Shown piece after piece: positions 18,050 through 26,728 of a stretch of DNA of 42,002 nt. Numbering within the stretch: position 1 is the first letter of the stretch; the number at the start of each line of letters is the position of its first letter. The DNA is taken from positions 1-42,002 of the forward strand of contig CANCET010000010.1 of assembly GCA_947375105.1 (NCBI GenBank), in the 5' to 3' direction. The position numbers and the translations under genes were made by a program. The notes beneath the pieces are model-generated. The model saw only the letters and a program-made list of their open reading frames with translations, had not been told where the DNA came from and ran no database searches. The DNA comes from Sphingomonadaceae bacterium. GTDB taxonomy: Bacteria > Pseudomonadota > Alphaproteobacteria > Sphingomonadales > Sphingomonadaceae.

Positions 18050-20848
18050 ATGGCTGCCACCTCCCTCCCCGCGATCCCCCTTCCCGCGATCCATGCAAGC
18101 CATAGTGGTTGCTGGCTGCGCGATGCGCAGGGCACGCGGCCCGTCGGCAAGGGCGAGGCTATCATGGCGGCCGCCGATACGCCGCTTCTGCTGCTGAATG
18201 CGCCGCTGGTGGCGAGCCGGCTGGGGTATCCCGATCTTTCCGGGCTCGATCTGCTGGAGCTTTACGCGTTCATCCACCCGGCACGGTTCGTGGTGCCCAC
18301 GCCCAAGGGCCTGGCGCAAGCGCTGGGCCTGGCCGAACCCGCCAGCGACGACGGCGTGCCCGCGCTGCTGCAGGCGGCGGCGGATGCCTTGCTGGCGGTG
18401 TGTGAAGATCCCGCCTGGCCCGAGCGCGAAGGGGCGTGGAGCGCACTGCAATCGCTTGTGCGGCTGCGCTGGCCGTGGACAGGGCTGCTGGCCCCCCGCA
18501 TCGCGCAGCCGCAGCGCGCCGAGCGCTGGCTGTTTTCGCGCCTGCCCGAATGGGAAGACGCACCCGAGCGGCCGCAGCCCGCGCAGATTGTGCTTGATGA
18601 TGCGGCAATCACTGCGCGGCTGGCCGAACTGACCGGCAGCGGCGCGGAGCAGCGCCCGGCGCAGCAGGCCTTTGCACGCGCGGCGGGCGCGATGTTCGGG
18701 CCGCGCGGGGCCCTGCGCCAGCCGCACATGGTGCTGGCGCAGGCGGGCACCGGCACCGGCAAGACCTTCGGCTATCTCGCGCCCGCTTCGCTGTGGGCGG
18801 AGCGGTCTGGCGGCACGGTCTGGGTTTCGACCTATACCAAGGCACTGCAGCGCCAGTTGCGGCGCGAAAGCCGGGCGGCATTTCCGCCCGAGCGCGCCGC
18901 GCAGGCCGGGCGCAGCGGGCCGCCGGTGGTGGTGCGCAAGGGGCGCGAGAACTACTTGTGCCTGCTCAATCTGGAAGATGCGCTGCAAGGCGGGTTTACC
19001 GGCCGGCCGGCGATCATGGCGCAGCTGGTCGCGCGCTGGGCCGCCTATAGCCAGGATGGCGACATGATCGGCGGCGACTTGCCGGGCTGGCTCGGCACGC
19101 TGTTTCGCAAGCGCGGGATTGCGGCGCTGACCGATCAGCGCGGCGAATGCGTCTATGCCGGGTGCCCGCATTTCCGGAAGTGTTTCATCGAACGCGCGGC
19201 GCGGGCATCGGCGGGCGCGGAACTGGTGATCGCCAACCATGCGCTGGTGATGATCAACGCGGCCCGCGCGCGCGAGGCTACTCAGCGCCCGACGCGGATC
19301 GTGTTCGACGAAGGACACCATGTGTTCGATGCGGCGGACAGCACATTTGCCGCGGCGCTGACCGGCGCCGAGACGGTGGAGCTGCGGCGCTGGGTGATCG
19401 GGCCAGAGGGCACTTCGCGCGGGCGGCGGCGGGGTCTGGCAGCGCGGCTGGCCGATGTTGCGAGCTATGACGAAGAGGGCGCGCGCGCGATTGCCGATGC
19501 GCGCGAAGCCGCCAGCACGTTGCCCGGCGACGGCTGGCTGGCGCGCGTGGTGGAAGGCGCGCCGTTCGGGCCGCTCGAGGACCTGCTGGCGGAAACCCGC
19601 GCGCTTGTGCTGGCACGAGACGAGAGCGGTGGGCAGGAAGCGGGATACGGGCTGGAGACCGAAGCGGCGCAACTGGGCGGCGCGTTCATCGAGGTGGCGG
19701 GCCGCGCACAGGAAGCGCTGGAAGGGCTGCGCCAGCCGCTGATGCGGCTTGCGCTGCGGCTGGAGGCGCTGGTCGAGGATGGGCCGGACTGGCTGGACGG
19801 CCCAGCACGCGCGCGGATCGAAGGCGCGCGCGGGGCCATCGGCTGGCGCACGGATCTGCTCGCAAGCTGGATCGGCCTGCTTGCCCGGTTGGGCGGGCCG
19901 GGCGATCCCGAATTCGTCGACTGGCTGGCGCTGGAGCGCTCCGAAGGCCGCGAATGGGATATCGGGCTGCACCGTCGCTACCTCGATCCGATGAAGCCGT
20001 TTGCCGAGGCCGTGCTGGCCGGCGCTCACGGGGTGATGATGACCTCAGCCACTCTGTCTGACGGGGCGGAGACCCAGAGCGGCGACTGGAGCAGCGCGGT
20101 GGAGCGCAGCGGGGCGCCGCATCTCGATGTGCGGCCGCATGTGTTCGCCGCGCCGAGCCCGTTCGATTATGCCACGGCCGCCGAGGTCCTGATCGTGACC
20201 GATGTGCCGCGCGGCGATATCCCGGCGCTCGCCAATGCCTATGGCCGGCTGATCGAGGCTTCGGGCGGCGGCGCGCTGGGGCTGTTCACCGCGATCCGGC
20301 GGCTACGCGCAGTCTATGGCCGGATTGCCGACCGGCTGGCGCGCGGCGGACTGCCGCTGTTTGCGCAGCATGTCGATCCGATCGATACCGGCACGCTGGT
20401 CGATATCTTCCGCGATGATCCGCGCGCCTCGCTGCTCGGCACCGATGCGCTGCGCGACGGGGTGGACGTGCCAGGCCATTCGCTGCGCCTGGTGGTGATG
20501 GAGCAAGTACCCTGGCCTAAGCCCTCGATCCTTCACCGCGCGCGGCGGCTGGCGCATGCCGAGAAGTTCGGCGGCGATCAGCGTGGTGGGGGGCAGGCGC
20601 ACGACGACCGCATCATCCGCGCGCGGCTGGCGCAGGCGTTCGGGCGGCTGATCCGCACCGGAAGCGATCGGGGCCATTTCGTGGTGCTGTCCTCCGCCTT
20701 CCCCTCGCGCCTGCTGAGCGCGTTTCCGCCCGGCACGCCTGTGCGCCGCGTGACGCTGGATGCGGCTTTACAAAGCGTGGCCGGCAGTGTTTCTGGCGGC
20801 GTCGGCGTGCCTGCGCCGCAGGACCAAACCGACGAGACCCGCCCTTGA
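18050..20848 (+). CDS. DinG/XPD-like ATP-dependent DNA helicase with Fe-S cluster
   Basis: The 932-residue product is a superfamily 2 helicase of the DinG/XPD/Rad3 group. Walker A is GTGTGKT (233-239), and the DEAH-type Walker B is DEGHH (420-424). Four Cys (304, 367, 372, 378) sit between them at the place of the family's 4Fe-4S cluster. MTSATLSDGAET, and a late GDQRGGGQAHDDRIIRARLAQAFGRLIR segment (20574-20660, read in parts), correspond to motifs IV-VI. The first 180 residues are an extra domain not found in E. coli DinG. Family members unwind 5'-3' and act in repair or replication conflicts. Its stop overlaps the SixA-like start. Confidence 0.88.
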   Translation: MAATSLPAIPLPAIHASHSGCWLRDAQGTRPVGKGEAIMAAADTPLLLLNAPLVASRLGYPDLSGLDLLELYAFIHPARFVVPTPKGLAQALGLAEPASDDGVPALLQAAADALLAVCEDPAWPEREGAWSALQSLVRLRWPWTGLLAPRIAQPQRAERWLFSRLPEWEDAPERPQPAQIVLDDAAITARLAELTGSGAEQRPAQQAFARAAGAMFGPRGALRQPHMVLAQAGTGTGKTFGYLAPASLWAERSGGTVWVSTYTKALQRQLRRESRAAFPPERAAQAGRSGPPVVVRKGRENYLCLLNLEDALQGGFTGRPAIMAQLVARWAAYSQDGDMIGGDLPGWLGTLFRKRGIAALTDQRGECVYAGCPHFRKCFIERAARASAGAELVIANHALVMINAARAREATQRPTRIVFDEGHHVFDAADSTFAAALTGAETVELRRWVIGPEGTSRGRRRGLAARLADVASYDEEGARAIADAREAASTLPGDGWLARVVEGAPFGPLEDLLAETRALVLARDESGGQEAGYGLETEAAQLGGAFIEVAGRAQEALEGLRQPLMRLALRLEALVEDGPDWLDGPARARIEGARGAIGWRTDLLASWIGLLARLGGPGDPEFVDWLALERSEGREWDIGLHRRYLDPMKPFAEAVLAGAHGVMMTSATLSDGAETQSGDWSSAVERSGAPHLDVRPHVFAAPSPFDYATAAEVLIVTDVPRGDIPALANAYGRLIEASGGGALGLFTAIRRLRAVYGRIADRLARGGLPLFAQHVDPIDTGTLVDIFRDDPRASLLGTDALRDGVDVPGHSLRLVVMEQVPWPKPSILHRARRLAHAEKFGGDQRGGGQAHDDRIIRARLAQAFGRLIRTGSDRGHFVVLSSAFPSRLLSAFPPGTPVRRVTLDAALQSVAGSVSGGVGVPAPQDQTDETRP

Positions 20849-21390
20849 AAACCTTGGCCCTTCTGCGCCACGCCAAGTCCGACTGGTCCGACGCGCGGGC
20901 TCGCGATTTCGACCGGCCACTCAACGCGCGCGGCGTGCGCGGAGCGCAGGCGATGGGGCAGCACATCAAGGACACGGGTCTCGCGTTCGAACGCATCCTT
21001 GCCTCACCCGCCGTGCGCGTGGCCGAGACCATCGAGGAAGCGAGCAAGGCGTGGGGACACAGCTTTCCGGTCGAGTGGGACCGGCGCATCTACCTCGCCA
21101 GCTCCGCCACCCTGATCGACCTGCTACGCGAGCTTTCGGGCGAGCCGGAGAGCGTGCTGATGATCGGCCACAATCCGGGGCTGGAAGACCTGATCTTCGA
21201 CCTCGTGCCCGATGACGGCACCAGCCCACTACGCGAGGAAGTGGAAGTGAAGTTCCCGACCGCGACCTTTGCCGTGATGGAACTGGCCATCGCGCGCTGG
21301 GCCGATCTGGATGAGCGCTGCGGCCGGCTGGTGGCGATGAAGCGCCCGCGCGATCTGGACCCGGAGCTGGGGCCGACGTTGAACGACTGA
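20845..21390 (+). CDS. SixA-type histidine phosphatase
   Basis: The 181-residue product is a small histidine-phosphatase-superfamily protein. The phosphohistidine motif is RHAKSDW near residue 8, LASPAVRVAETIE is the second Arg region, and MMIGHNPGLEDL-like sequence (LMIGHNPGLEDLI) supplies the second catalytic His. SixA removes phosphate from phosphohistidine proteins in E. coli; here the target is unknown. The start is a TTG that overlaps the helicase TGA (TTGA), so translation is coupled to the helicase. Confidence 0.88.
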   Translation: MKTLALLRHAKSDWSDARARDFDRPLNARGVRGAQAMGQHIKDTGLAFERILASPAVRVAETIEEASKAWGHSFPVEWDRRIYLASSATLIDLLRELSGEPESVLMIGHNPGLEDLIFDLVPDDGTSPLREEVEVKFPTATFAVMELAIARWADLDERCGRLVAMKRPRDLDPELGPTLND

Positions 21391-21466
21391 CTGAGGCGAG
21401 CAGCTCACAGGCAATGGCGCTCGCTACGCCGTTGTTGCGTGGCAGAAAACCTGCTTTGATCATGGC

Positions 21467-22042
21467 ATGGACGCCTTGCCCCCACAGCCGCCCGCCTATG
21501 AGCAGTCCATCAAGCAGAAGCTTGGCGAGTGTGGCCTCGCTGTTGCCGGTGTTTCGATCAGCTATCAGGGTGACCTGCAAGGCTACGAGATCGTCATCAG
21601 GCCGGAGGCAGGTGCCTCACCAAATCAATTTTCGTGTATCGAGGCAGCGAGTTCGGATGAATTTGTCACATTCACCGACAAGGAGATGCAGCAGCAGTAT
21701 CTCATTCAATACACAGAGAAATATCGCCCGATAATGATCGATCTGGCAAAACAGGAGCTTGCAAAACGGGGGAAGCTTGTAGGGCTTCCATCTCGATCTG
21801 CATTTGAGAGTGACAAGCTTTTTTTCGAAGCCATCGAAGAGCACTGCGGCTTAAGCAAAGGCTCGGCAATCCTGCCCTTCGGCTCGAAATTTGCGTTTCA
21901 GCCGCCAGAGGACCCGTCGCCCGATTTCTCGGCATTCCATGAAAAATATGGTTGCCTGATCGCAGCTATCCAACTGATCGATGCGGAAGGAAAGTTGGAG
22001 ATCGGCTTCGTCGGCAATGAAGCGCCTGCCGCTGCCAAGTAG
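21467..22042 (+). CDS. Hypothetical protein
   Basis: The 191-residue cytoplasmic protein is not recognised. It has a Pro-rich start (MDALPPQPPAYEQ), a mixed alpha/beta middle with LIQYTEKYRPIMIDLAKQEL as a likely long helix, and no signal peptide, membrane helix or repeated motif. Third-position GC is visibly lower than in the neighbours, which hints at recent acquisition or weak expression. It ends 5 bp before the convergent merR-like gene. No function is offered. Confidence 0.6.
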   Translation: MDALPPQPPAYEQSIKQKLGECGLAVAGVSISYQGDLQGYEIVIRPEAGASPNQFSCIEAASSDEFVTFTDKEMQQQYLIQYTEKYRPIMIDLAKQELAKRGKLVGLPSRSAFESDKLFFEAIEEHCGLSKGSAILPFGSKFAFQPPEDPSPDFSAFHEKYGCLIAAIQLIDAEGKLEIGFVGNEAPAAAK

Positions 22043-22046
22043 GCCC

Positions 22047-22490
22047 TTAGTCCTGCAGCGCATCCGCCAGCCGGTGGCGGATGGTTTCGAGGTGGCGGCG
22101 CAGGATCCGGATGGCCGCAATGATTTCGGCCTCCTCCGACATAGAGACGCTGGGGGCTGGTGCGCTGGAGTCGGCAACTGGAGAGGGAGCCGCCCCGCCC
22201 TTCCCCGAAAGCGCCTGCCGCGCGCCGCGGATGGTGTAGCCTTCGCGGTGAAGCAGCTGGTCGATGCGCGCGAGCAGCGCGACGTCTTCGGGGCGGTAGT
22301 AGCGGCGGCCGCCCGCGCGGGTGAGCGGCTTCAGCATAGGAAACTGCTCTTCCCAATAGCGCAGAACGTGCTGCTTGAGGTCGAGCGCCTTCGCTACTTC
22401 GCCGATTGTGCGCAGCGCACCGGGCTCCTTGCCATCATCGAAGGCAGGAGCGGCAACTTGAGCAAAACCCGGGGTATCAACTGCTTGCAG
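22047..22490 (-). CDS. MerR-family regulator, no standard start codon
   Basis: The reading frame carries a full MerR DNA-binding domain: [20 protein letters not shown], then [26 protein letters not shown], and a C-terminal helix for dimerisation. The only ATG (22337) falls inside the HTH, after the first recognition elements. No ATG, GTG or TTG is available upstream before an in-frame stop that lies within ihfA. Two CTG codons are candidates: 22490, 8 bases after AAGGA (22499-22503), and 22415, 9 bases after AAGGAG. I give the longer form. Expression may depend on translational coupling to ihfA, whose end it overlaps by 14 bp. The fabH-ihfA-merR order is common in related genomes. Confidence 0.8.
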   Translation of the reverse strand: MQAVDTPGFAQVAAPAFDDGKEPGALRTIGEVAKALDLKQHVLRYWEEQFPMLKPLTRAGGRRYYRPEDVALLARIDQLLHREGYTIRGARQALSGKGGAAPSPVADSSAPAPSVSMSEEAEIIAAIRILRRHLETIRHRLADALQD

Positions 22491-22776
22491 CGATCCTGTC
22501 CTTCAGCATCTGGCTTGCGCGAAATGTCATCACCCGGCGCGAGGTGATCGGCACTTCCACGCCGGTCTTCGGATTGCGGCCAACCCGCTCCGCCTTATCA
22601 CGTAGCAGAAAGGTGCCGAACCCTGAAATCTTTACATTCTCACCCTCGGCCAATGCTTCGCACATCTGATCGAGGATAGCCTCGACCATGCCGAGTGAGT
22701 CTGCCCGAGACAGACCGACGCGGCGATTGATGCTTTCTGCAAGATCAGCACGAGTAAGAGTCCCCACCGAACGCAT
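22477..22776 (-). CDS. ihfA: Integration host factor subunit alpha
   Basis: The 99-residue product is a DNABII protein. It has [19 protein letters not shown] at the N-terminus, [16 protein letters not shown] in the beta-arm base, and [14 protein letters not shown], whose Pro intercalates in DNA; this pattern marks IHF-alpha rather than HU. It bends DNA as a heterodimer with IhfB. The ATG at 22776 (MRSVGTL) is chosen over a TTG seven codons upstream. It sits between fabH and the merR-like gene. Confidence 0.95.
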   Translation of the reverse strand: MRSVGTLTRADLAESINRRVGLSRADSLGMVEAILDQMCEALAEGENVKISGFGTFLLRDKAERVGRNPKTGVEVPITSRRVMTFRASQMLKDRIAASS

Positions 22777-22813
22777 CCCCGATTCCCCCGATACCAAAGC
22801 GACAAGTTACCTT

Positions 22814-22881
22814 GACACAATACAGTGTCCGCCATGGTTTACAATCTTGTTTGTGTTGCAGTTTATCGGCCAATGCATTGG
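22814..22881. promoter_or_regulatory. Two palindromes upstream of ihfA
   Basis: In the 149-bp fabH-ihfA gap, GACAC/GTGTC arms flank 6 bases at 22814-22829, and CCAATGCATTGG at 22870-22881 is a perfect 12-bp palindrome. Read leftward, TTGTAA and TATTGT spaced by 16 bases lie between and over them and may be the ihfA promoter. The first palindrome would overlap the -10 region. Which protein binds is unknown. Confidence 0.4.
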
Positions 22882-22925
22882 TCCGCAACGAAAACTGTAA
22901 CGGCACATTATCCGCATCGGTTTCA

Positions 22926-23903
22926 TCACAGGCGGATCAGGCAGGCCCCCCAGGTAAATCCGCCGCCCATCGCCTCGAACATAACCAAATTACCCGGCTT
23001 GATCCGGCCGTCACGCACCGCAGTATCGAATGCGAGCGGCACGGATGCGGCGCTCGTGTTGGCATGGTGATCGACGGTCACCACGACCTTGTTCTCAGGC
23101 AGGCCAAGCTTGCGCGCGGTCGCATCAAGAATGCGGGCATTGGCCTGATGCGGCACGACCCAATCGATATCGGCAGCAGTGTGGCCGGTGGCAGCCAGCA
23201 CTTCCTCGAGCACGCCGGCCAGATTGACCACTGCGTGGCGGAAGACCTCGCGGCCCTTCATGCGCAGCTTGCCCACGGTGCCGGTGGTGGATGGCCCGCC
23301 ATCCATATGAAGCAGTTCGTTGTGCGCGCCATCGGCATGGAGCCGCGTGGCGAGGATGCCGGGTGCCAGCGGATCGTTCGCATCGACGTCGACCGCTTCG
23401 AGCACGACCGCGCCGGCGCCGTCGCCGAACAGCACGCAAGTGGTGCGGTCGTCCCAATCGAGCAGGCGGCTCATGGTTTCAGCGCCAATCACCAGCGCGC
23501 GCTTGGCGGCGCCGGTGCGCAGCAAGGCATCGGCAGTGCCCAGCGCGTAAAGAAAGCCCGAACAGACCGCCGCGACATCGAACGCGATCCCGCCGCGGCA
23601 GCCCAGTGCATTCTGCACGATGGTCGCGGTGGCGGGGAACGTCTGGTCGGGGCTGCAGGTGCCCAGCACGATGAGATCGATCGTCGAAGCCTCGATCCCG
23701 GCTGCCTCGAGCGCCTTGCGTGCGGCTTCGGTGGCAAGCGTCGCGGTGGTTTCACCCTCGCCCGCGATGTAGCGGTTGCGGATGCCGGTGCGCTCGACGA
23801 TCCATTCGTCGGTCGTATCGACCATCGCCGCCAGTTCGACATTGGAAACCGCGCGCGCGGGCAGTGCAGACCCGCTGCCACGAAGGACCGAACGCAGCGT
23901 CAT
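22926..23903 (-). CDS. fabH: 3-oxoacyl-[ACP] synthase III
   Basis: The 325-residue product has the FabH catalytic triad Cys114 (DVAAVCSGF), His252 ([10 protein letters not shown]) and Asn282 ([10 protein letters not shown]). It starts fatty acid synthesis by condensing an acyl-CoA with malonyl-ACP in the cytoplasm. [17 protein letters not shown] near residues 31-47 and the C-terminal [13 protein letters not shown] are standard. Its ATG overlaps the plsX stop (ATGA), so the pair is translationally coupled, as is usual. Confidence 0.97.
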   Translation of the reverse strand: MTLRSVLRGSGSALPARAVSNVELAAMVDTTDEWIVERTGIRNRYIAGEGETTATLATEAARKALEAAGIEASTIDLIVLGTCSPDQTFPATATIVQNALGCRGGIAFDVAAVCSGFLYALGTADALLRTGAAKRALVIGAETMSRLLDWDDRTTCVLFGDGAGAVVLEAVDVDANDPLAPGILATRLHADGAHNELLHMDGGPSTTGTVGKLRMKGREVFRHAVVNLAGVLEEVLAATGHTAADIDWVVPHQANARILDATARKLGLPENKVVVTVDHHANTSAASVPLAFDTAVRDGRIKPGNLVMFEAMGGGFTWGACLIRL

Positions 23904-25000
23904 GCCGGTTCTCCCGGCGCATCAGTGACCGGCAGTTCAGCCGTGGGCCGTGCGCGCGATGCAGTGCCGCGTACCGCGTCCTGCCCGGCGCGGGCGAGAT
24001 CCGCCGCGATCCGTTCGGTCAGCCGTTCGGACAGGAGCCGCGCGGTGACCGCCACCGCATGGGAAACGCCGAGCGCCGATGCGCTGCCATGGCTTTTCAC
24101 AACAAGACCATTGAGACCAAGGAACACCGCGCCATTGTGATTGTTGGGATCGAGATGATGCTTGAGCAACTCGGTCGCGGGCTTCGAGATGAGGAAGCCG
24201 AACTTCGAGCGGAGCGAGCTGGAGAAACTGCGCCGCAGCAGATCCGCCACGAAGCGCGCCGCGCCTTCCATGGCCTTCAACGCGATATTGCCGGTGAAGC
24301 CATCAGTCACGACGACATCGATATCGCCGCGTGAAATCTTGTCCGCCTCGGTAAAGCCGTCGAAGCGGAAAGCCAGCGCCTCACCCGCCTGCTTGAGCAT
24401 GGCGGCGGCTTCGCGCAGTTGATCGGTGCCCTTGATTTCCTCGGTCCCGATGTTGAGCAGGCGCACGCGCGGTTCGGCCTGGGCATGGACCACCCGGGCA
24501 TAGGCCGCGCCCATGATCGCAAACTGTACGAGATTGCGCGCATCGCATTCGGTGTTGGCACCAAGATCGAGCATCACGAGATCGTGATCGCCGAGCGTGG
24601 GCACCAGTGCGGCAAGCGCGGGCCGATCGATGCCCGGCATGGTGCGCAAGGCCACTTTCGACATCGCCATCAGCGCGCCGGTATTGCCTGCGCTGACTGC
24701 AGCACCAGCAGCGCCGCTCTTCACCGCTTCGATCGCGAGGCCCATCGACGTCGTGCGCGCGCGGCGAAGCGCCTGCGTGGGCTTTTCATCGCCGGTCACG
24801 ACATCGGGAGCGTGCAGAATCTCGGATGCTGCACGCAGATTGGGGTGGGCTTCGAGCGCAGCCTTGATCGCCGGTTCATCACCGACGAGCAGGAACTTGA
24901 ACTGATCGTGCTGCCGGCGCGCCAGAGCGGCGCCCTCGATCATCACGCGCACACCCACATCGCCGCCCATCGCGTCGACGGCGATACGCGGCAAACTCAT
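23900..25000 (-). CDS. plsX: Phosphate acyltransferase PlsX
   Basis: The 366-residue product starts [14 protein letters not shown], the signature of PlsX, and has [20 protein letters not shown] and [12 protein letters not shown] further on. It makes acyl-phosphate from acyl-ACP for phospholipid synthesis. The ATG at 25000 fits family length; an upstream in-frame extension runs back through rpmF and is not coding. It is 26 bp downstream of rpmF and overlaps fabH, so rpmF-plsX-fabH is one transcription unit. Confidence 0.97.
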   Translation of the reverse strand: MSLPRIAVDAMGGDVGVRVMIEGAALARRQHDQFKFLLVGDEPAIKAALEAHPNLRAASEILHAPDVVTGDEKPTQALRRARTTSMGLAIEAVKSGAAGAAVSAGNTGALMAMSKVALRTMPGIDRPALAALVPTLGDHDLVMLDLGANTECDARNLVQFAIMGAAYARVVHAQAEPRVRLLNIGTEEIKGTDQLREAAAMLKQAGEALAFRFDGFTEADKISRGDIDVVVTDGFTGNIALKAMEGAARFVADLLRRSFSSSLRSKFGFLISKPATELLKHHLDPNNHNGAVFLGLNGLVVKSHGSASALGVSHAVAVTARLLSERLTERIAADLARAGQDAVRGTASRARPTAELPVTDAPGEPA

Positions 25001-25026
25001 GTCCCGGCCTTCCCCCTTAGCCGGAA

Positions 25027-25206
25027 TCAGAGGCCGACGGCGATGATCTCGCGGCCGTTGTAGTGCCCGCAGGCACCGCACAGCATGTGCGGGCGCTTGA
25101 GCTCGCCACAGTTGGAGCACTCATGGAAGGCATCAACCTTCAGCGCATCGTGGCTGCGACGCATGCCCCGGCGTGAGGGCGAGGTCTTTCTTTTGGGGAC
25201 GGCCAT
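25027..25206 (-). CDS. rpmF: 50S ribosomal protein L32
   Basis: The 59-residue product starts [20 protein letters not shown], the standard L32 N-terminus. Four Cys (30, 33, 43, 46) form a zinc ribbon, so this is the zinc-binding C+ form rather than a zinc-free paralogue. It precedes plsX and fabH, a widespread order linking ribosome and lipid synthesis. Confidence 0.97.
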   Translation of the reverse strand: MAVPKRKTSPSRRGMRRSHDALKVDAFHECSNCGELKRPHMLCGACGHYNGREIIAVGL

Positions 25207-25457
25207 CTCGGCACCTGTTCCTGATCTTGAAGTCTTCGAAGTGATAGCGCGATAGGCAAAACCGGACCGGCGCACAACCCCCGTACAAGAGCCCTTCGAC
25301 AAGGCCCGTCAGGAGGTCAGCAACAAGCTGGAGTCGCCGATCGCTGGCGAAGGCGCGCCTATACGGATTTTTGGATGCTTTGCAAGCGCAAGGGGGGTAC
25401 GAGGCCCCGGGGTGTAACAACAACATCACCACGAAGACCGGGGGAGATAACCTGATT

Positions 25458-25844
25458 ATGACATTGCCCATCACGCTCAGCGCCGTTGCCGCAGCCGCGC
25501 TGATCAACATCTGGCTTTCGATCCGCTGCGGCCAGGCGCGTACGTCCGAGAAGGTTTCGGTCGGCGACGGCGGCAGCGACAAGCTGATTCGGCGCATGCG
25601 GGCGCACGCAAACTTCACCGAGAACGCGCCGCTGGTGCTGGTTATGATCGCTGCGCTCGAATTCGCGCATCCGGCAAGCAACGCTCTCGCGGCGGTCGCG
25701 GGCGTGTTCATGCTGGGCCGCGTCGCGCACGGGCTGGGCATGGATGGCGGCGCTTTCGCCAAGGGCCGGATGGTCGGCACGCTGGTCACGCTGCTGACTC
25801 AGCTTGGCCTCGCGATCTGGGCCATCATGAGCGCGATGGCCTGA
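25458..25844 (+). CDS. MAPEG-family membrane protein
   Basis: The 128-residue product has four hydrophobic helices and the MAPEG pattern: NIWLSIRCGQARTSEKVS, then RRMRAHANFTENAPLVLVMI, with the Arg-Ala-His-Asn-Glu stretch that binds glutathione in eukaryotic members. ARVAHGLG-like sequence (LGRVAHGLGM) is in helix 3. Bacterial members are inner-membrane proteins often called inner membrane protein YecN; enzymatic role is mostly unproven. The ATG at 25458 follows GGGGGAG and gives normal length. It is divergent from rpmF across about 250 bp in which I see no gene. Confidence 0.85.
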   Translation: MTLPITLSAVAAAALINIWLSIRCGQARTSEKVSVGDGGSDKLIRRMRAHANFTENAPLVLVMIAALEFAHPASNALAAVAGVFMLGRVAHGLGMDGGAFAKGRMVGTLVTLLTQLGLAIWAIMSAMA

Positions 25845-25877
25845 AGTGGCCTTCACGTGCGCGACCAGCCTGACGCC

Positions 25878-26549
25878 TCACTGCATCAGGTTGTAGTCGC
25901 TCACGAAGCTGTTGGTCTGACGTTCCCGGCCGAAGGTGCTGTTCGGCCCGTGGCCGGGAACGAACATGATATCATTGCCGAGCGGCCAGAGCTTCTCTGT
26001 GATCGAGGCAATCAACTGCGCATGGTTGCCCATGGGGAAATCGGTGCGCCCGATCGAACCCTGAAAAATGACGTCACCCACCACGGCGAAGCGCGATGGC
26101 TGGTGGACGAACACCACGTGGCCCGGCGTGTGCCCGGGGCAGTGGACCACATCAAGCGTAACCTCGCCCACGGTGACCGTATCGCCATCGTTGAGCCAGC
26201 GGTCGGGTTCGAACACTTCGCCCTGGATGCCCCAGCGCTTGCCGTCCTCATCGAGCCGCGCAATCCAGAACCGGTCCGCCTCGTGCGGGCCTTCGATCGG
26301 CACGCCCAGTTCCTTGGCAAGCACGCCGGTGATTCCGCAGTGATCGATGTGGCCGTGGGTGACGAGCAGCTTCTCGATCGTGACGCCTGACTTTTCGATG
26401 GCCGCCCGCAGCCGTTCGATATCACCGCCGGCATCGATGAACGCGCCGCGCATCGTTTTCGTGCACCAGATCAGCGTGCAGTTCTGCTGCAACGGGGTGA
26501 CGGGGATGATGGCGGCCTTGAGCGGCTGTTGCGTGGTGGTCTCGGTCAT
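25878..26549 (-). CDS. Metallo-beta-lactamase-fold hydrolase, glyoxalase II-like
   Basis: The 223-residue product has the zinc motif THGHIDH (His65, His67, Asp69, His70), His140 in CPGHTPGH, Asp159 in VVGDVIFQG and His200 in VPGHGPNS, that is, all ligands of a binuclear MBL-fold site. GSIGRTDFP is typical of the YcbL/GloB-like group that hydrolyses S-lactoylglutathione or related thioesters. The dedicated glutathione-binding C-terminal domain of GloB is missing, so it is the shorter type. The ATG at 26549 gives the family start; longer in-frame starts run into the repeat element at 26586. Confidence 0.88.
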   Translation of the reverse strand: MTETTTQQPLKAAIIPVTPLQQNCTLIWCTKTMRGAFIDAGGDIERLRAAIEKSGVTIEKLLVTHGHIDHCGITGVLAKELGVPIEGPHEADRFWIARLDEDGKRWGIQGEVFEPDRWLNDGDTVTVGEVTLDVVHCPGHTPGHVVFVHQPSRFAVVGDVIFQGSIGRTDFPMGNHAQLIASITEKLWPLGNDIMFVPGHGPNSTFGRERQTNSFVSDYNLMQ

Positions 26550-26585
26550 GTAGCGCAAGGTGGCGTCTGGAGGCGAGCAAGGCAA

Positions 26586-26720
26586 CCCCTCCGTCACGCG
26601 CTTCGCGCGCGCCACCTCCCCATTTGCACTTCGTAAAAATAGGGAGAACTCGCCTTTTCCTCCCCATTTTTGCCGCAGGCACAGATGGGGAGGTGGCGCG
26701 CCGGAGGTGGGTCGGAGGGG
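26586..26720. repeat. 135-bp inverted-repeat element with three-part hairpin
   Basis: Outer arms CCCCTCCG (26586-26593) and CGGAGGGG (26713-26720) frame a 17-bp perfect inverted repeat, 26607-26623 with 26685-26701. A further copy of its CCTCCCCAT end at 26659-26667 can pair with the same right arm, so two alternative hairpins are possible. No open frame or transposase is present and no target duplication is obvious. It looks like a dispersed small repeat (MITE-like) lodged between two leftward genes. Confidence 0.75.
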
Positions 26721-26728
26721 TAAAAATC

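Noticed and set aside
17348..20029. Very long leftward open frame opposite the helicase
   Set aside because: Arg/Pro/Gln-rich shadow with no domain; it also runs through flagellin in the wrong frame.
26586..26720. Insertion sequence
   Set aside because: No transposase and no target duplication; it is only a small inverted-repeat element.
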